This document shows positions 44,337 to 55,560 of a DNA stretch of 64,000 nt, piece after piece. Each line of letters begins with the position of its first letter. Position 1 is the first letter of the stretch. This DNA is from Monodelphis domestica (taxonomy: Eukaryota; Chordata; Mammalia; Didelphimorphia; Didelphidae). The notes under the pieces are model-generated. The model ran no database searches. It worked only from the letters and a program-made list of their open reading frames with translations, and was not told where the DNA came from. The position numbers and the translations under genes were made by a program. The stretch is from positions 326,440,014-326,504,013 of the forward strand of contig NC_077231.1 in NCBI RefSeq assembly GCF_027887165.1. Direction: 5' to 3'.

Positions 44337-46124
44337 AGCTAATGGGGGAAAAAAATGTGAAGGATGGAGGCCTAGACGTACCAAATCTTAAACTTTACTC
44401 TAAAGCAGTGATCATCAAAACAATATGGCACTGGCTAAGAGACAGAAGGAAGGATCAATGAAATAGACTTGGGGTAAATGACCTTGGCAAGATAGTGTAC
44501 AATAAACCCAAAGACCCCAATTTTTGGGACAAGAACCCACTATCTGACAAAAACTGCTGGGAAAATTGGAAGACAGTGTGGGAGAGATTAGGTTTGGATC
44601 AACATCTCACACCCTACACCAAGATAAATTCAGAATGGGTAAATGAATTAAAATAAAGAAGGAAAGTATAAATAAATTAGGTGAACATAGTTTACCTGTG
44701 ATATCTATAAGAAAGGAAAGATTTTAAGACCAAGCAAGAGATAGAGAATATTATAAAATGTAAAATTAATAATTGTTATTACAGTAAATTAAAAGTTTTT
44801 GTACAAACAAAAAATAATGCAACCAAAATTAGAAGGGAAGCAACAAATTGAGGAAAAATCTTTATAACAAAAACCTGATAATGGTCTAATTTCTCAAATT
44901 TATAAGGAGCCAAATCAATTGTACAAAAAATCAAGTCGTTCCCCAATGGATAAATGGGCAAGGGACATGAATAGGCAGTTTTCAGATAAAGAAATCAAAA
45001 GTATCAATAAGCACATGAAAAAGTGTTCTAAATCTCTTATAATTAGAGAAATGTAAATCAAAACAACTCTGAGGTACCACCTCACACCTAGCAGATTGGC
45101 TAACATGACAGCAAGGGAAAATAATACATGTTGGAGAAGATGTGGCAAAATCAGGACACTAATGCATTGCTGGTGGAGTTGTAAATTGATCTAACCATTC
45201 TGGAAGGCAATTTGGAACTATGCCCAAAGGGCTTTAAAAGACTGCCTTTGGGGACATCTGGGTTGCTCAATGGATTGAGAGCCAGGCCTAGAGACAGGAG
45301 GTCCTAGGTTCAAATCTGGCCTCAGACACTTCCTAGCTGTGTAACCCTGGGCAAGTCACTTAAGCCCCATTGCTTAGCCCTTACCACTCTTTTGCCTTGG
45401 AACCAATACCCAGCATTGATTCCAAGACAGAAGGTAAGGGTCTTAAAAAAAATAAATTAAAAAACATAAAAGACTGCCTGCCCTTTGATCCAGCCATACT
45501 ACTAGGTTTGTATCCCCAAGAAATAATAGGGAAAAAATGTTTGTACAAAAATATTTATGGCTGTGCTCTTTGTGGTGGCTAAAAACTGGAAAATGAGGAG
45601 ATGTCCACTGATTGGGGAATGGCTGAATGCACTGTGGTGTCTGATATTGATGGAATATTATTGTGCTGTAAGGAATGATGAACTGGAAGATTTCTATAAG
45701 AACTGGGAAGACCTCCAAGAATTGATGCAGAGTGAAAGAAGCAGAACCAGGAGAATATTGTACACAGAGATGAATACATTGTAGCAATAATCAAATGTAA
45801 CTGACTTGGCTACTAGTAACAATGCAATGACCCAGGACTTATGAGAAAGAATGTATCCACATCCAGAGAAAGAACTGTGGGAGCAGAAACACAGAAGAAA
45901 AACAACTACTTGATCAAATAGGTCGAGGGGGATATGATTGGGGATGTAGACTTTAAACAATCATGCTAATGCAAATATTAATAATATGGAAATGGGTCTT
46001 GATCAATGACACATGTAAAACCCAGTGGAATTGCTCATTGGCTATGGAGGGGAGGGGAGGAGAGGGAAAGAACATGAATCATGTAACCATGGAAAAATAT
46101 TCCAAATTAATTAAAATTTTTTAC
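44337..46124 (+). mobile_element. L1 copy B, inserted into copy A
   Basis: A 5'-truncated L1 covering the last part of ORF2 and the 3' UTR, ending in the A/T-rich tail at about 46120. It is flanked by ATTGTAC[G/A]TACCTTT at 44321 and 46125, the target-site duplication. ORF2 is broken by several frame errors. A SINE is inserted at 45248-45467. Confidence 0.88.
45248..45467 (+). repeat. Marsupial tRNA-derived SINE inside L1 copy B
   Basis: Clean full-length copy: GGTTGCTCAATGGATTGAG, GGTTCAAATCTGGCCTCAGA, CCCTGGGCAAGTCACTTAAG and an A-rich tail. Target-site duplication AAAAGACTGCCT at 45236-45247 and 45468-45479. Confidence 0.96.
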
Positions 46125-46846
46125 ATTGTACATACCTTTGATTCATCAGCATTATTACTAGGTCTGTATCCCAAAAAGATTAAAGAGAAAGAGAGAAGAG
46201 GGTAGAAGAGGAAGTTGGCAGTTGAAGAGTTGTCCATCAATTGGGGAATGGTTGAACAAGCTGTAGTATAGGATAGTGATAAAACACCACTGTTCTATAA
46301 GAAATCTCAAGCAGGATGAACTGATGCAACAGTAAGTGAGCAGAACCAGAACTCTATACACAGGGACAGCAAATTTTATATATATTTGCTGTGTCAGTGT
46401 GTTTGTTTACAAGATTTGCAATTGGAGCTGCTCTTGGAGTTGAAGGACAAGTTTGTTCAGATTGAGGAGTCCGGGTGAGACCCACGCTCCCCTATGACAG
46501 TACATGTTCCTTATTACGACTAACAGGACAATATTTTTGATGAACAACTGCGAATGACCTCATTATTCTCAATCTCAGTGATCCAAGACAATCCCAGAGA
46601 TTCATGGTGAAAAATGCTGTCTGTCCTCTGAGAAAGAACTGATGGGAGTCTGAATGCAAACTGTATTTCACTTTCTTTCTGCTTCTTTTTTATTTCCATT
46701 TGAGATCTCTTCCACAAAATTAATCTGATAGGAAAGATGTTTTCCAGACTGCATGTGTGAAATATGTAGTAGATTGCTTATCATCTCAGGACAGAGAGAG
46801 AGGATAGGAGGGAAAGTGAGAAGTTGGAACCCAAAACTTAAAAAAA
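46125..46846 (+). mobile_element. L1 copy A, second segment (ORF2 end and 3' UTR)
   Basis: Continues copy A: ACTAGGTCTGTATCCCAAAA, then CCATCAATTGGGGAATGG, AGCAGAACCAGAACTCTATA, and a 3' UTR ending in an A run at about 46840-46851. Confidence 0.75.
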
Positions 46847-46851
46847 AAAAA

Positions 46852-47060
46852 GAATGTTGGGGCAGTTGAGTAGACTCAGATCTAGAGATAGGAAGACCTG
46901 GGTTCAAATCTGATCTCAGATATTTCCTAGCTAGCTGTGTGACCCTGGGCAAGTCACCTGATCCCACTGCTTAGTCCTTTCTGCTTCTCTGCCTTGAACA
47001 ACTTAGATGCTGGATACTTACTATTGATTCTAAGACAGAAGATAAGAGTTATGAGAAATT
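46852..47060 (+). repeat. Marsupial tRNA-derived SINE
   Basis: GGGTTCAAATCTGATCTCAG, GTGACCCTGGGCAAGTCACC and TTGATTCTAAGACAGAAG. It abuts the 3' end of L1 copy A. Confidence 0.9.
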
Positions 47061-47126
47061 TTTAAAATTGTTTTTACATGTAATTGGAGAAAATAAAACA
47101 TTATTTTTTTTAAAAACTGAGTTCCA

Positions 47127-48533
47127 TCCCAGCTTTTGGGACAGAAATCTACTATTTCATAAAAACTGCTGGGAAAATTGGAGGACAGTGTGGGAAAGAT
47201 TAGGTTTGGATCAACACCTCACACCCTACACCAAGATAAATTCAAAATGGGTGAATGACTTGAACATAAAGAAGGAAACTATAAGTAAATTAGGTAAACA
47301 CAGAATAGCACACATGTCAGACCTTTGGGAAGGGAGAGGCTTTAAAACCAAGCAAGGCATAGAAAGAGTCACAAAATGTAAAATAAATAATCTGGAATAC
47401 ATCAAACTAAAAAGTTTCTGTACAAACAAAACCAATGCAACCAAAATCAGAAGGGAAGCAACAAATTGGGAAACAATCTTCATAAAAACCTCTGACAAAG
47501 GTTTAATTACTCAAATTTACAAAGAGCTACATCAATTGTACAAAAAATCAAGCCATTCTTCAACTGATAAATGGGCAAGGGACATGAACAGGCAGTTCTC
47601 AGCCAAAGAAATCAAAACTATTAATAAGCACATGAAAAAGTGCTCTACATCTCTTATAATCAGAGAGATGCAAATCAGAACAACTCTGGGGTATCACCTC
47701 ACACCTAGCAGATTGGCTAACATAACAACAAAGGAAAATAATGAATGCTGGAGGGGATGTGGCAAAGTCTGGACATTAATGCATTGTTGGTGGAGTTGTG
47801 AATGGATCCAACCATTCTAGAGGGCAATTTGGAATTATGCCCAAAGGGCACTAAGAGACTGTCTGCCCTTTGATCCAGCCATAGCCCTGCTGGGTTTGTA
47901 CCCCAAAGAGATAAGAAGGAAAAAGACTTGTACAAGAACATTCATAGCTGCGCTCTTTGTGGTGGCTAAAAATTGGAAAATGAGGGGCTGCCCTTCCATT
48001 GGGGAATGGCTGAACAAATTGAGGTATCTGTTGGAGATGGAATACTGTTGTGCTCAAATGAATAATGAACTGGGGGGATTCCATGTGAACTGGGACAACC
48101 TCCAGGAACTGACGCAGAGTGAGAGGAGCAGAACCAGGAGAACATTGTACACAGAGACTGATACACTGTGGTACAATTGAACATAATGGACTTCTCCATT
48201 AGTGGCAATGCAGTGACCATGAACAATCTGCAGGGATCTAAAAAACACTATCCACAAGCAGAGGACAAACTGTGGGAGTAGAAACACTGAGGAAAAGCAA
48301 CTGCTTGACTACAGGGGCTGAGGGGATACGACTGAGGAGAGACTCTAAATGAACACTCTAATGCAAATACTAACAACATGGAAATGGGTTCGGATCAAGA
48401 ACACACGTGATACCCAGTGGAATTGTGTGTCGGCTATGGGAGAGGTGGGGGTGGGGAAGAAAAGAAAATGATCTTTGTTTCCAATGAATAATGTTTGGAA
48501 ATGACCAAATAAAATAATGTTTAAAGTTAAAAA
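47127..48533 (+). mobile_element. L1 copy C, ORF2 C-terminus almost open
   Basis: A 5'-truncated L1 with target-site duplication AAAAACTGAGTTCCA (47112-47126) and AAAAACCGAGTTCCA (48533-48547). From the start of the copy to 48180 one frame encodes the L1 ORF2 C-terminal region (motifs KWARDMNRQFS, LIIREMQIRTTLGYH, CWRGCGKVWTLMHCWWSC), broken only by a TAG at 47818-47820 where relatives have TGG (Trp). The catalytic endonuclease and reverse transcriptase parts are absent, so it is dead. The tail ends with AATAAAATAATG. Confidence 0.93.
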
Positions 48534-48547
48534 AAAACCGAGTTCCA

Positions 48548-48790
48548 AATTCTCTTCCTCCCTCCTGCCCCCCTCTCTCCATGAGAAGGCAATTTCATAT
48601 CAAGTACACAGGTGAAGGCACACAAAGCATATCTCCATATTGGCCATGTTGCAGAAGAGAGCAAAGGCCAAGAACCCCCAAGAAAAATAAAGGCAGCATG
48701 ACAACAATGGGCCCAACCTGCACTCAGAGGCCAGTTGCTCTCTCTGGAGGCAGAGGAAACCATGGTGGGTCACGTGGAACATCTGGGGTC
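48548..48790 (+). repeat. Old interspersed repeat split by L1 copy C
   Basis: TTCTCTTCCTCCCTCCTGCC, ATGAGAAGGCAATTTCATAT and CATATTGGCCATGTTGCAG resemble a common marsupial LINE-like segment. The same element seems to begin at about 47065 (TTACATGTAATTGGAGAAAA) before the insertion. Confidence 0.45.
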
Positions 48791-48954
48791 ACAACCTCTG
48801 TCAGAGCAACCGAGCCCCTCCCAGTGGATCCTTGTCCATTCCTGCTCTCACCCAGCTGTGCTTGGGGTTCTCCTGATTCTGCCAGGACAGAACAGGAGCT
48901 CCAGGGCCTGGCACACAAGAAGCACTCAACAAAATACTGGTTGCCCGGATTTTA

Positions 48955-49110
48955 CCTCCCTCTGTCTCTCCCTCCCTCCCTCTCTCTGGCTTTCTCTCAC
49001 TCTCTTGTCTCTCTCCCTCTCTGTCTCCATGTCTCTCCCTCCTTCTCTCTTTCTGTCTCTCTCACTCTCTTTCTCTCTCCCTCCTCCCTCCCTCCCCTCT
49101 CTTCTTTCAT
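48955..49110. repeat. (CTCT)n/(CCCT)n pyrimidine-rich tract
   Basis: TCTCTC, CCCTCC and TGTCTC units; low complexity. Confidence 0.9.
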
Positions 49111-49474
49111 CAGCATCCACTGATTCCATCCCCACCTTTAGGTGAATGACTCCCCAAAGTCTCTCTGCAGCCAAGATCTTTCTCTCGAGCTTCAGTCCCA
49201 CATTATCGACATCCCAACCTTAGAATCATTCTTGAAAGATGTGCTCCCTCTGCCTCTCCTTCCTCCGTCATCTCCAATCAGCAGGCTCCTTTCCTAATTA
49301 AGCCTGTGACAACCCGGGTGTCTTTGGGCTGCCATGTTTGTGCACTGGCTCATTCTGAAGCTGAATCCCCCCGAAGCCCCATCTGACCTGACCAGCAGGA
49401 AGGCAGGGGGGCTCAGTCTGAGCCAGGGCCCTTACCCAGCTTCTCCTAGCTCCAGTTAAACGTTTTCCCACCAG

Positions 49475-49650
49475 ATTATGGCGAATCAGAGGACCTGGAT
49501 TAGCCTCCTGCCTCTGCTACTGAATTCCTAAGTGGCCCTAAAAAGTCCCTTCACATGCCCTGGTATGCTGCCCTGGAGCCAAACTCAACGACTTCTAAAG
49601 TCCTAGGATCACTGATTCTGATGCTGATGTGGGGGGTTATTCCTACCGAT
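49475..49650 (+). repeat. Probable MIR fragment
   Basis: GAGGACCTGGATTAGCCTCC followed by CTAAGTGGCCCTAAAAAGTC loosely fits MIR. Confidence 0.35.
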
Positions 49651-49694
49651 GCCAGTCATGGCCTAGGTGGGCTGGGCAGGTTGTCTAGTTTGGT

Positions 49695-49812
49695 TCTCTG
49701 TCTCTGTCTCTCCCTCCCTTTCTCTCTCTGTCTCTCCCTCTCCCTGTGTCTCTCTCCCCCTCTCTCTCTGTCAGTTGCTCTGTCTCTGTCTGTCTCTGTC
49801 TTTCTCCTTCAG
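49695..49812. repeat. (TCTCTG)n microsatellite
   Basis: TCTCTGTCTCTGTCTCTCCC-type units; low complexity. Confidence 0.9.
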
Positions 49813-49824
49813 GCATAAATGAGA

Positions 49825-50120
49825 AGCCATTTTCCATTTTTAAATAAACCGACACACTTGAATATCTTGTGGAAAATGAATGAGAGAAGCTGGAAGGCTG
49901 CAATATCTCAGACAAACAGAGAAGTCAGATGTGAAGCTGCCAGCCTGGGCTCACAGTGGCGTCGCTCCAGATGTGAGGCTATTCTGCCATCACGTGGCAA
50001 CTTCAGAAATTGCCGCTATGGAAACATTCCTCTTTGTTGGCATGACCAAAGGGTCCCTCCAGCATACCAGGCGGTTAATAAAGATAGGGCTGGTGCTATC
50101 TGCTGCAGGGGAAACAGGTC
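49825..50120. promoter_or_regulatory. Candidate conserved element
   Basis: Unique sequence, AT-leaning and rich in motifs: TTTTTAAATAAACCGACAC, GGCTGCAATATCTCAG, GCCATCACGTGGCAACTTC (E-box CACGTG), GGCGGTTAATAAAGATAGGG. No repeat similarity is visible. Assignment is by composition only. Confidence 0.3.
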
Positions 50121-50439
50121 CCGAGTGGGGGACTGAGGAGGCGGGGGTGCCAGCTCAGGTACCCATGCCTCTCCCCTGAGCTCCAGTCCCAATTGCCCTT
50201 GGTCTACTGAGGATTTCTGCTCCCCCGAAACTCAGCATGTACAAAACAAACTCCTCCTCTTCTTCTCCACTAAAGTCCGGCCACACCCCCACACCCCAAG
50301 AGCATTTATGGCAAAGGCACCGCCATCCACCAGTCACACAGGGTGGTAGCCTTTGAGCACAGAGGCAAGAAGCGCTAAAGCTGGGAGATTCCATCGGTGA
50401 CCTTTGAGGGTCCCATCAGGGCAGTTCAGGCCCTGCCCC

Positions 50440-50620
50440 TTCTCACCCAGGTCATTCTAATCATTGTTCTTCCTGCCTGGACTCGATCCCCACTTCATCC
50501 ATCCCCCACACCCTGGCCAATGTCAGCTTCCCAAAGAGCAGCTGAATCTCCCCATGGACTCTCCTGGGTTTTCTTGGCAAAGACATCGGAGCGGTTTTCC
50601 ATTTCCTTCTCCAGAATCTT
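50440..50620. repeat. L2 and SINE fragments
   Basis: TCATTGTTCTTCCTGCCTGG is L2-like; GGTTTTCTTGGCAAAGACAT then TTTTCCATTTCCTTCTCCAG matches the SINE end seen at 62775-62820. Confidence 0.5.
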
Positions 50621-50779
50621 GCTGCCGGTTATGGTCACATCCTGATGGCTCTTCCACAGTCTGATCATTTCACCATTTCTCAGGGAGAGCCAATTGTTAG
50701 GTCCTTTCATAGAAAGTATTTTACAAGGAGTGTGGTTCAAGGAGTCCCACGTCTCAACATATGTCAAGCACTGCAACCT

Positions 50780-51170
50780 CAAGGCTCACATTAGGTTCAA
50801 GTCCTTTCGTATTGGCGTAGAAGTACACCAATCGATGGGATTGGTTTCCTTTTGACCTGTGTGTTCTTTTGGCACTTTCCAGGTTAAGTCTGTGCTTCTA
50901 TGGCACTATGTAGATAAAGTCTGTGCTCCTTTTTTGATCCCTACAGTCAGACACAATCATAAATCACAATCCCATAATATTTATCAATAAATGACAGGTT
51001 TCCATAGTTTAAAGCTTTTGGGTATGCAATTTTATGCTAAGCAAATGGATATCTTAGCTTATTGCAAAATCAAAAAAAAGAAAATCTTTTCAATACAATT
51101 ACATGTCCTTCAAATGCAAAAATGGGATAAAAAAGGAACAAAATAAATGTTAAATTTATTATTATGGTTG
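50780..51170. other. AT-rich sequence of unknown origin
   Basis: GTTAAGTCTGTGCTTCTATG and a related GATAAAGTCTGTGCTCC suggest a short internal duplication about 40 bp apart. Probably transposon-derived; not assigned. Confidence 0.3.
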
Positions 51171-51174
51171 GTCT

Positions 51175-51860
51175 TGAATATTTAATAGGTTGATTTAAAT
51201 TGGTAGTCACCAGGGATTTAATGACTAAATCCCAAAATGAATTACTAAAGTAAAATGGAATTTATGGTAGCTTATTTTACAATAGAGGGAAGATATTAAG
51301 GAAAAGATAAAAGGGGAGAGAGAGAGGCAGAGCTCTGACTTCCTCTGAGCCAAGTGGAAATGTTAAGCCCCAGCCAGGAGAAAAGAGTCTCAAGAAGATG
51401 GGCCTTTCTCAGAGGTTCACACCCCCAGAAAAGGCAAGGAAACTAAGTCAGTCTTTCCACTCACCACGGTGACTGTCTAAAAGGAAAGCAGTCTGAGGCT
51501 CCTGCATGAGCTCCTCCAGGGGTCCAGCTCCACAGCCAAGTGTCTTCACTCCAACTCCAAGTGACTGAATGATCTTGATCTAAATCCATCCAGTGTGCCT
51601 CTGTTTCCTCTATTTAAAGATTTTTCTCTCTTGTGTCACCTCCTCTAACTTTACATCTACCAATCACAGCAGACGCTCCTCTCCAGGGCTGCCCATTCTT
51701 TCACACGTGGGTCACAGACCTCCCACTCAATGCATGAAATGGGTGTTCACACCTTTTTGTAGTAAGTTCACAGCTTTTGTGTTTAAAATGGGTGGATCTA
51801 CTTTAAACACTGAGTTAAGGCGTTCTGATTAAAATCTAAAACTAGACCCAGGGTTACAAT
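51175..51860 (-). mobile_element. Probable solitary LTR of an endogenous retrovirus
   Basis: Read on the minus strand it has a TATA-like CTTTAAATAGAGG (near 51615) and a terminal CCCTGGTGACTACCAATTTA-like end, the counterpart of the + strand element ending at about 3745. No coding region is attached. Ends and family are uncertain. Confidence 0.45.
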
Positions 51861-52600
51861 TTAATCTTCACTGTCAAGGAAGAGCGAAGTGCCCTCATTG
51901 TTCCAAGCAGGGGAGAGCCAAGTCCAACCTTCACAAAACCCAACTACAGAACAAACAGCAGCTAATGTCCAGGCTCCCCCTCTCTGAGGGCAGGTGACAT
52001 GTCCATACGGAGTAAATGCCAAACACCCCAACACACAGGGATTATTTGGGGAGTAAGAAGGGGGTCCCTCTTCACCAGGGAGGCGGGCAGAGGCGCAGAA
52101 GTCTCTCTCACCTCGGAGGGCATCTTCTCGCCATCAGAAAGCCGGCTCCTGGAGGCCGAGGCGGTTTTCCTGTGTTCTGGGGGATTTCCAAGAGATGCTC
52201 TGGTGTGCTCATTGCTTCAGGCCCGCCTCCTCCCCTCACTGTGCCTCGGGCAGGGCCTCACCACAGCCTACACGGACAGAGCGGCCAAGCTCCAAGGTCT
52301 CCAGCTGCTGAGTGACGCCCTCATGATCGGGCTCCCTCTCAACTTTCCTGCCTTCTTACCGTCTCACCCCTCCATGCTCCACCTGGCCTGGCTGGACTTG
52401 AGGCAGATGCTTCCAGCCCCTTCCCTGGGGTGGGGAGGTCATGCTTCGTCCCCCACCTGCAAATGTCCGCCTCTCCAACACGGGAATGGCTCAGCTGGTG
52501 ATCTCTGCCCCCCAGTGGATGGGCTTTGGACCTAGTCCTGGACTTCCTCGTGTGGGAACGTGCTATTTCCCTTGCTGGAAGCCAGGCCCTGCCTCCCTTC
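51861..52600. other. Unassigned intronic sequence
   Basis: GC-rich; no repeat or exon recognised. Confidence 0.3.
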
Positions 52601-52949
52601 TGCACCCAGGAGGTGCTTCCTAAAGTGTGGCTAATCGATTACAAAAGGCAATTGAAGTCAGGATTGAGAGAAATCCAAGATGGCCCCGGGCTACAGAACA
52701 AAGAGCTCCCAAGGGCAGAGCCAGATGAAACAGGGATCCCATGTCCCAGGGAGCCAATGCTCGCCCTGCCTGGGGCCGAGGAGTGTCTGTGGTCCACTGG
52801 GCTTACCAGAAATTGGGGCCCACCAAAATGCAGAGGACCGATTCCGGCCAAGGAGCAGGCCATGCAGCCAGACACAGGATCCTCCTGTGCCCCCCTACAG
52901 AAGCCAGCACTGAAGTCACCTCCTCCTGAGCAGAAGTCACTTGGGGGAG

Positions 52950-55560
52950 ACGCCAGCAAAGGACTGCTTTGACTTCGGAGCCTCCACTTCCACCTGGCAA
53001 GCACAAAGAAGGAGAGGGGCCTTAGCAGAGGCGCCAGCAGCATCCGTGTGCCACGCGTGTGCCGCGCGCAGAGGTCTGCCCGGGGACAAACGCCTTTGCC
53101 CGGAGCATCTCCAGCAGAACCGCGGTGTGCGCTAACTCACTCCAGCCGATTCTGGGAAGGCACAGAAGGATGGGTGGGCTGCGGGGAGCCACGGAAGGCG
53201 CTCCGGCCCACGGGGGTGGCCAACGCCAAGCCCGAAAGCGAGATGGGATGCCATGCGTGGAGAGGACGGAAGAGGCCAGCTTGAGCAGCCCACAGACCGG
53301 GCAGCGACTGCAGGCGGGAAGCCGGGCGAGGAGGCTGTCGCCCCAGTGGAGGGCATTGGGGGTGTCTAAAGAACACTTTGTGAATGGGGAGCGGGGCAGT
53401 CAGAATGGCGGCTCCAGCGGCCGAGCACCCAAAGTGAGCCCGGGACCACGCAGTCATCAGCGAGGGAGGGAGCCACCGTTCCTGGCCGAGCTCCCAAAGC
53501 CAACCAGCAGCTGAGTGACCCCAGCCCCGAGAGGCAAATGACCGTTAAGTCCAATTGCACAGCGATCCCCAGAGCTGGCGCCCCCACTCAAAGCTGGCAG
53601 CAACTTTGGCCTGGAGCCCAAGCCAGCAATGGGGAAGCGGGGAGCCCCCCCAGGGACCAGGAGTGAAGACTCGGCGCCAGAGCGCGGGGCTAGGCCAGCA
53701 GCTCCACGGACCACCCCGATCTCCCCTTCTTCCCCAAGTCACTGTCCCGAGGCTCTTGTTCTCAGCTCCTGGCCAAGGGCAGCAGCTTGCGGCCTGGAGC
53801 GAGGATTCAGAGCCCTGAATGAGGCCAGCAGGTGACACGGAGCCCGCCGTGTGGGGTCTGCCAGGGGGTCGGGATCCCAGACAGCCTCCCAAACTCCCAC
53901 CTGGGCCAGCCACCCGGGTGCACCAAGACTGCCGGAGAAATGAGTGAAGCAAGACAGATAAAGAGCTATGAGGAGGGCCGGGATGCCCAAGACAACCCAG
54001 GAGAGAAGACCCAACAAAACGCTTCCCAGCAACGCCAAGGAAAACACAGCCTGCCTAAGGATCATTAAGAGGGGAAGGAAGAGTTTGAAAATCACTTCCA
54101 ACTTACATTGGAAATTAAAGAACTGGAAAGGAAACGGGAGCTGCGGAGAAAGGGCTGGGAAGGGAAATAACATCCGGGAATCCGAGGCTAGACACGGACC
54201 AAGAACAGGCTCCTAAACATGAGCGACCAGGAGAAATAGGGAGCCAAGGCCAACAGCTGGCACAAAGTCCAGGGGCCACGGGACCAGAAAAAGAACCTCC
54301 GTCTGCAAGGAAACCGCCCGGGCAGACGGTCAAATGAGGACACGAAGAAGCCACCGACCCTCCTACGAGAAGCCCCAAATGAAAGTCCGGCTGGCCCGGA
54401 GTCTCCGACCCAAGAAAATCCCCCAACCAGGAGCTGCAGGCCTGAGGAGGGAGGCAGGATCCCACGAGATTCCGCAAGCATCAGGTCACGGAAGGGAAAG
54501 AACAGATGAGCTTCCCAGGAAGGGCTCAGCCAGGAAAACTCCGCATACTCCTTCGGGGGGAAAGTGGATGAGGGATTTCGAGGTACAGGACCCCACGACT
54601 CCAGAGCACGATGCAGAACACGGGACTACCGAAGGGGGGGGAAGAAAACTACTGCTTGACCAAAAAGGAAACACACGCCTGCACCCAGAATGGCTTCACA
54701 CGGCTGGGGTGGGGGTGCTGACCAGCCTGGACGGCGACCCCGGCCAGGGTCAGCTTGGCATGGCTCGGAGAAGCTGGGCAGCAGGAAAGAGCATCCTGAA
54801 GAGGGCTGGACGGGGCAGGGCAAAGGGGAAGAAGGCACGCGAGGGGAAGAGGCTGAACCAAAGCAGCCATGCGACGGCCCGCCGGAACAAGATGCCTTTC
54901 CTCCAAGGAGGCGGGCGGCCTCCCGGCTTGTGTTCGAGTCGTACGATGCTCCCGTACCTACTGGAGGTGGGCGTGCTGGCGCCCGGCTTCTCTTCATTGA
55001 GGGTCAAGGGCACCAAAGGGGGCAGCCGCTCTCCCAAGAGTCTGCGCGCGCCCTCAGACATCTGGCCCAAGGGCCAGGGGAAGGCCACGCCCCAGCTGAG
55101 GGCCTCTCTGGCCACTCTCTGATGGCATATGGTTCGAATGGTCCCAGATGCACGACGCCCCATGGCAGGGGAATTCTGGGAACGTATAAAGTCTCGTTCG
55201 TCACTTGGAGAGAGAAATCTCATTGAGCGCACAGCGAACTTGGAAACACTTTGATCATCCCCGGCAAAAAGAATGGCTTGCACGTACCAGACGTGTTTTA
55301 AGTGCTCTCGCAGACGCATCGTGGGCCGTTATTGGAATGGAAGAAGGTGACTTCGTTACAGGAAGGTAAACGAGGAAAGTCCGTGAAGCCTCGGACCACG
55401 GCGGCCACCCCAGGAATAAACCCAGGCCCACCGGGCCTCTCCATCCCGGAGGCCCCAGACCATCTCGGCCCTCCCCCACCCGGACAGACTCGTCTACAGA
55501 GGAGAAGCCAGGGGTCCCCGTGCTCCCTGCTGCCTTGGGGCCAGGCAAACCCAAAGCAAG
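52950..55560. other. CpG-rich block, possibly an ancient L1 5' part
   Basis: About 2.5 kb with many CpGs and purine-rich + strand. On the + strand, fragments around 53940-54170 read MSEARQIKSYEEGRDAQ and, in another frame, LTLEIKELERKRELRR, resembling a charged coiled coil such as that of L1 ORF1. Frames are broken and no conserved domain is recognisable, so this is a weak suggestion; a plain CpG-rich region is the alternative. Confidence 0.3.

Noticed and set aside
45248..45467. tRNA gene (box A and box B present)
   Set aside because: These belong to a tRNA-derived SINE with an A-rich tail and target-site duplication, not a foldable tRNA.
47068..48180. Functional reverse transcriptase gene
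   Set aside because: Only the C-terminal part of L1 ORF2 remains, with an in-frame stop; the catalytic domains are missing.
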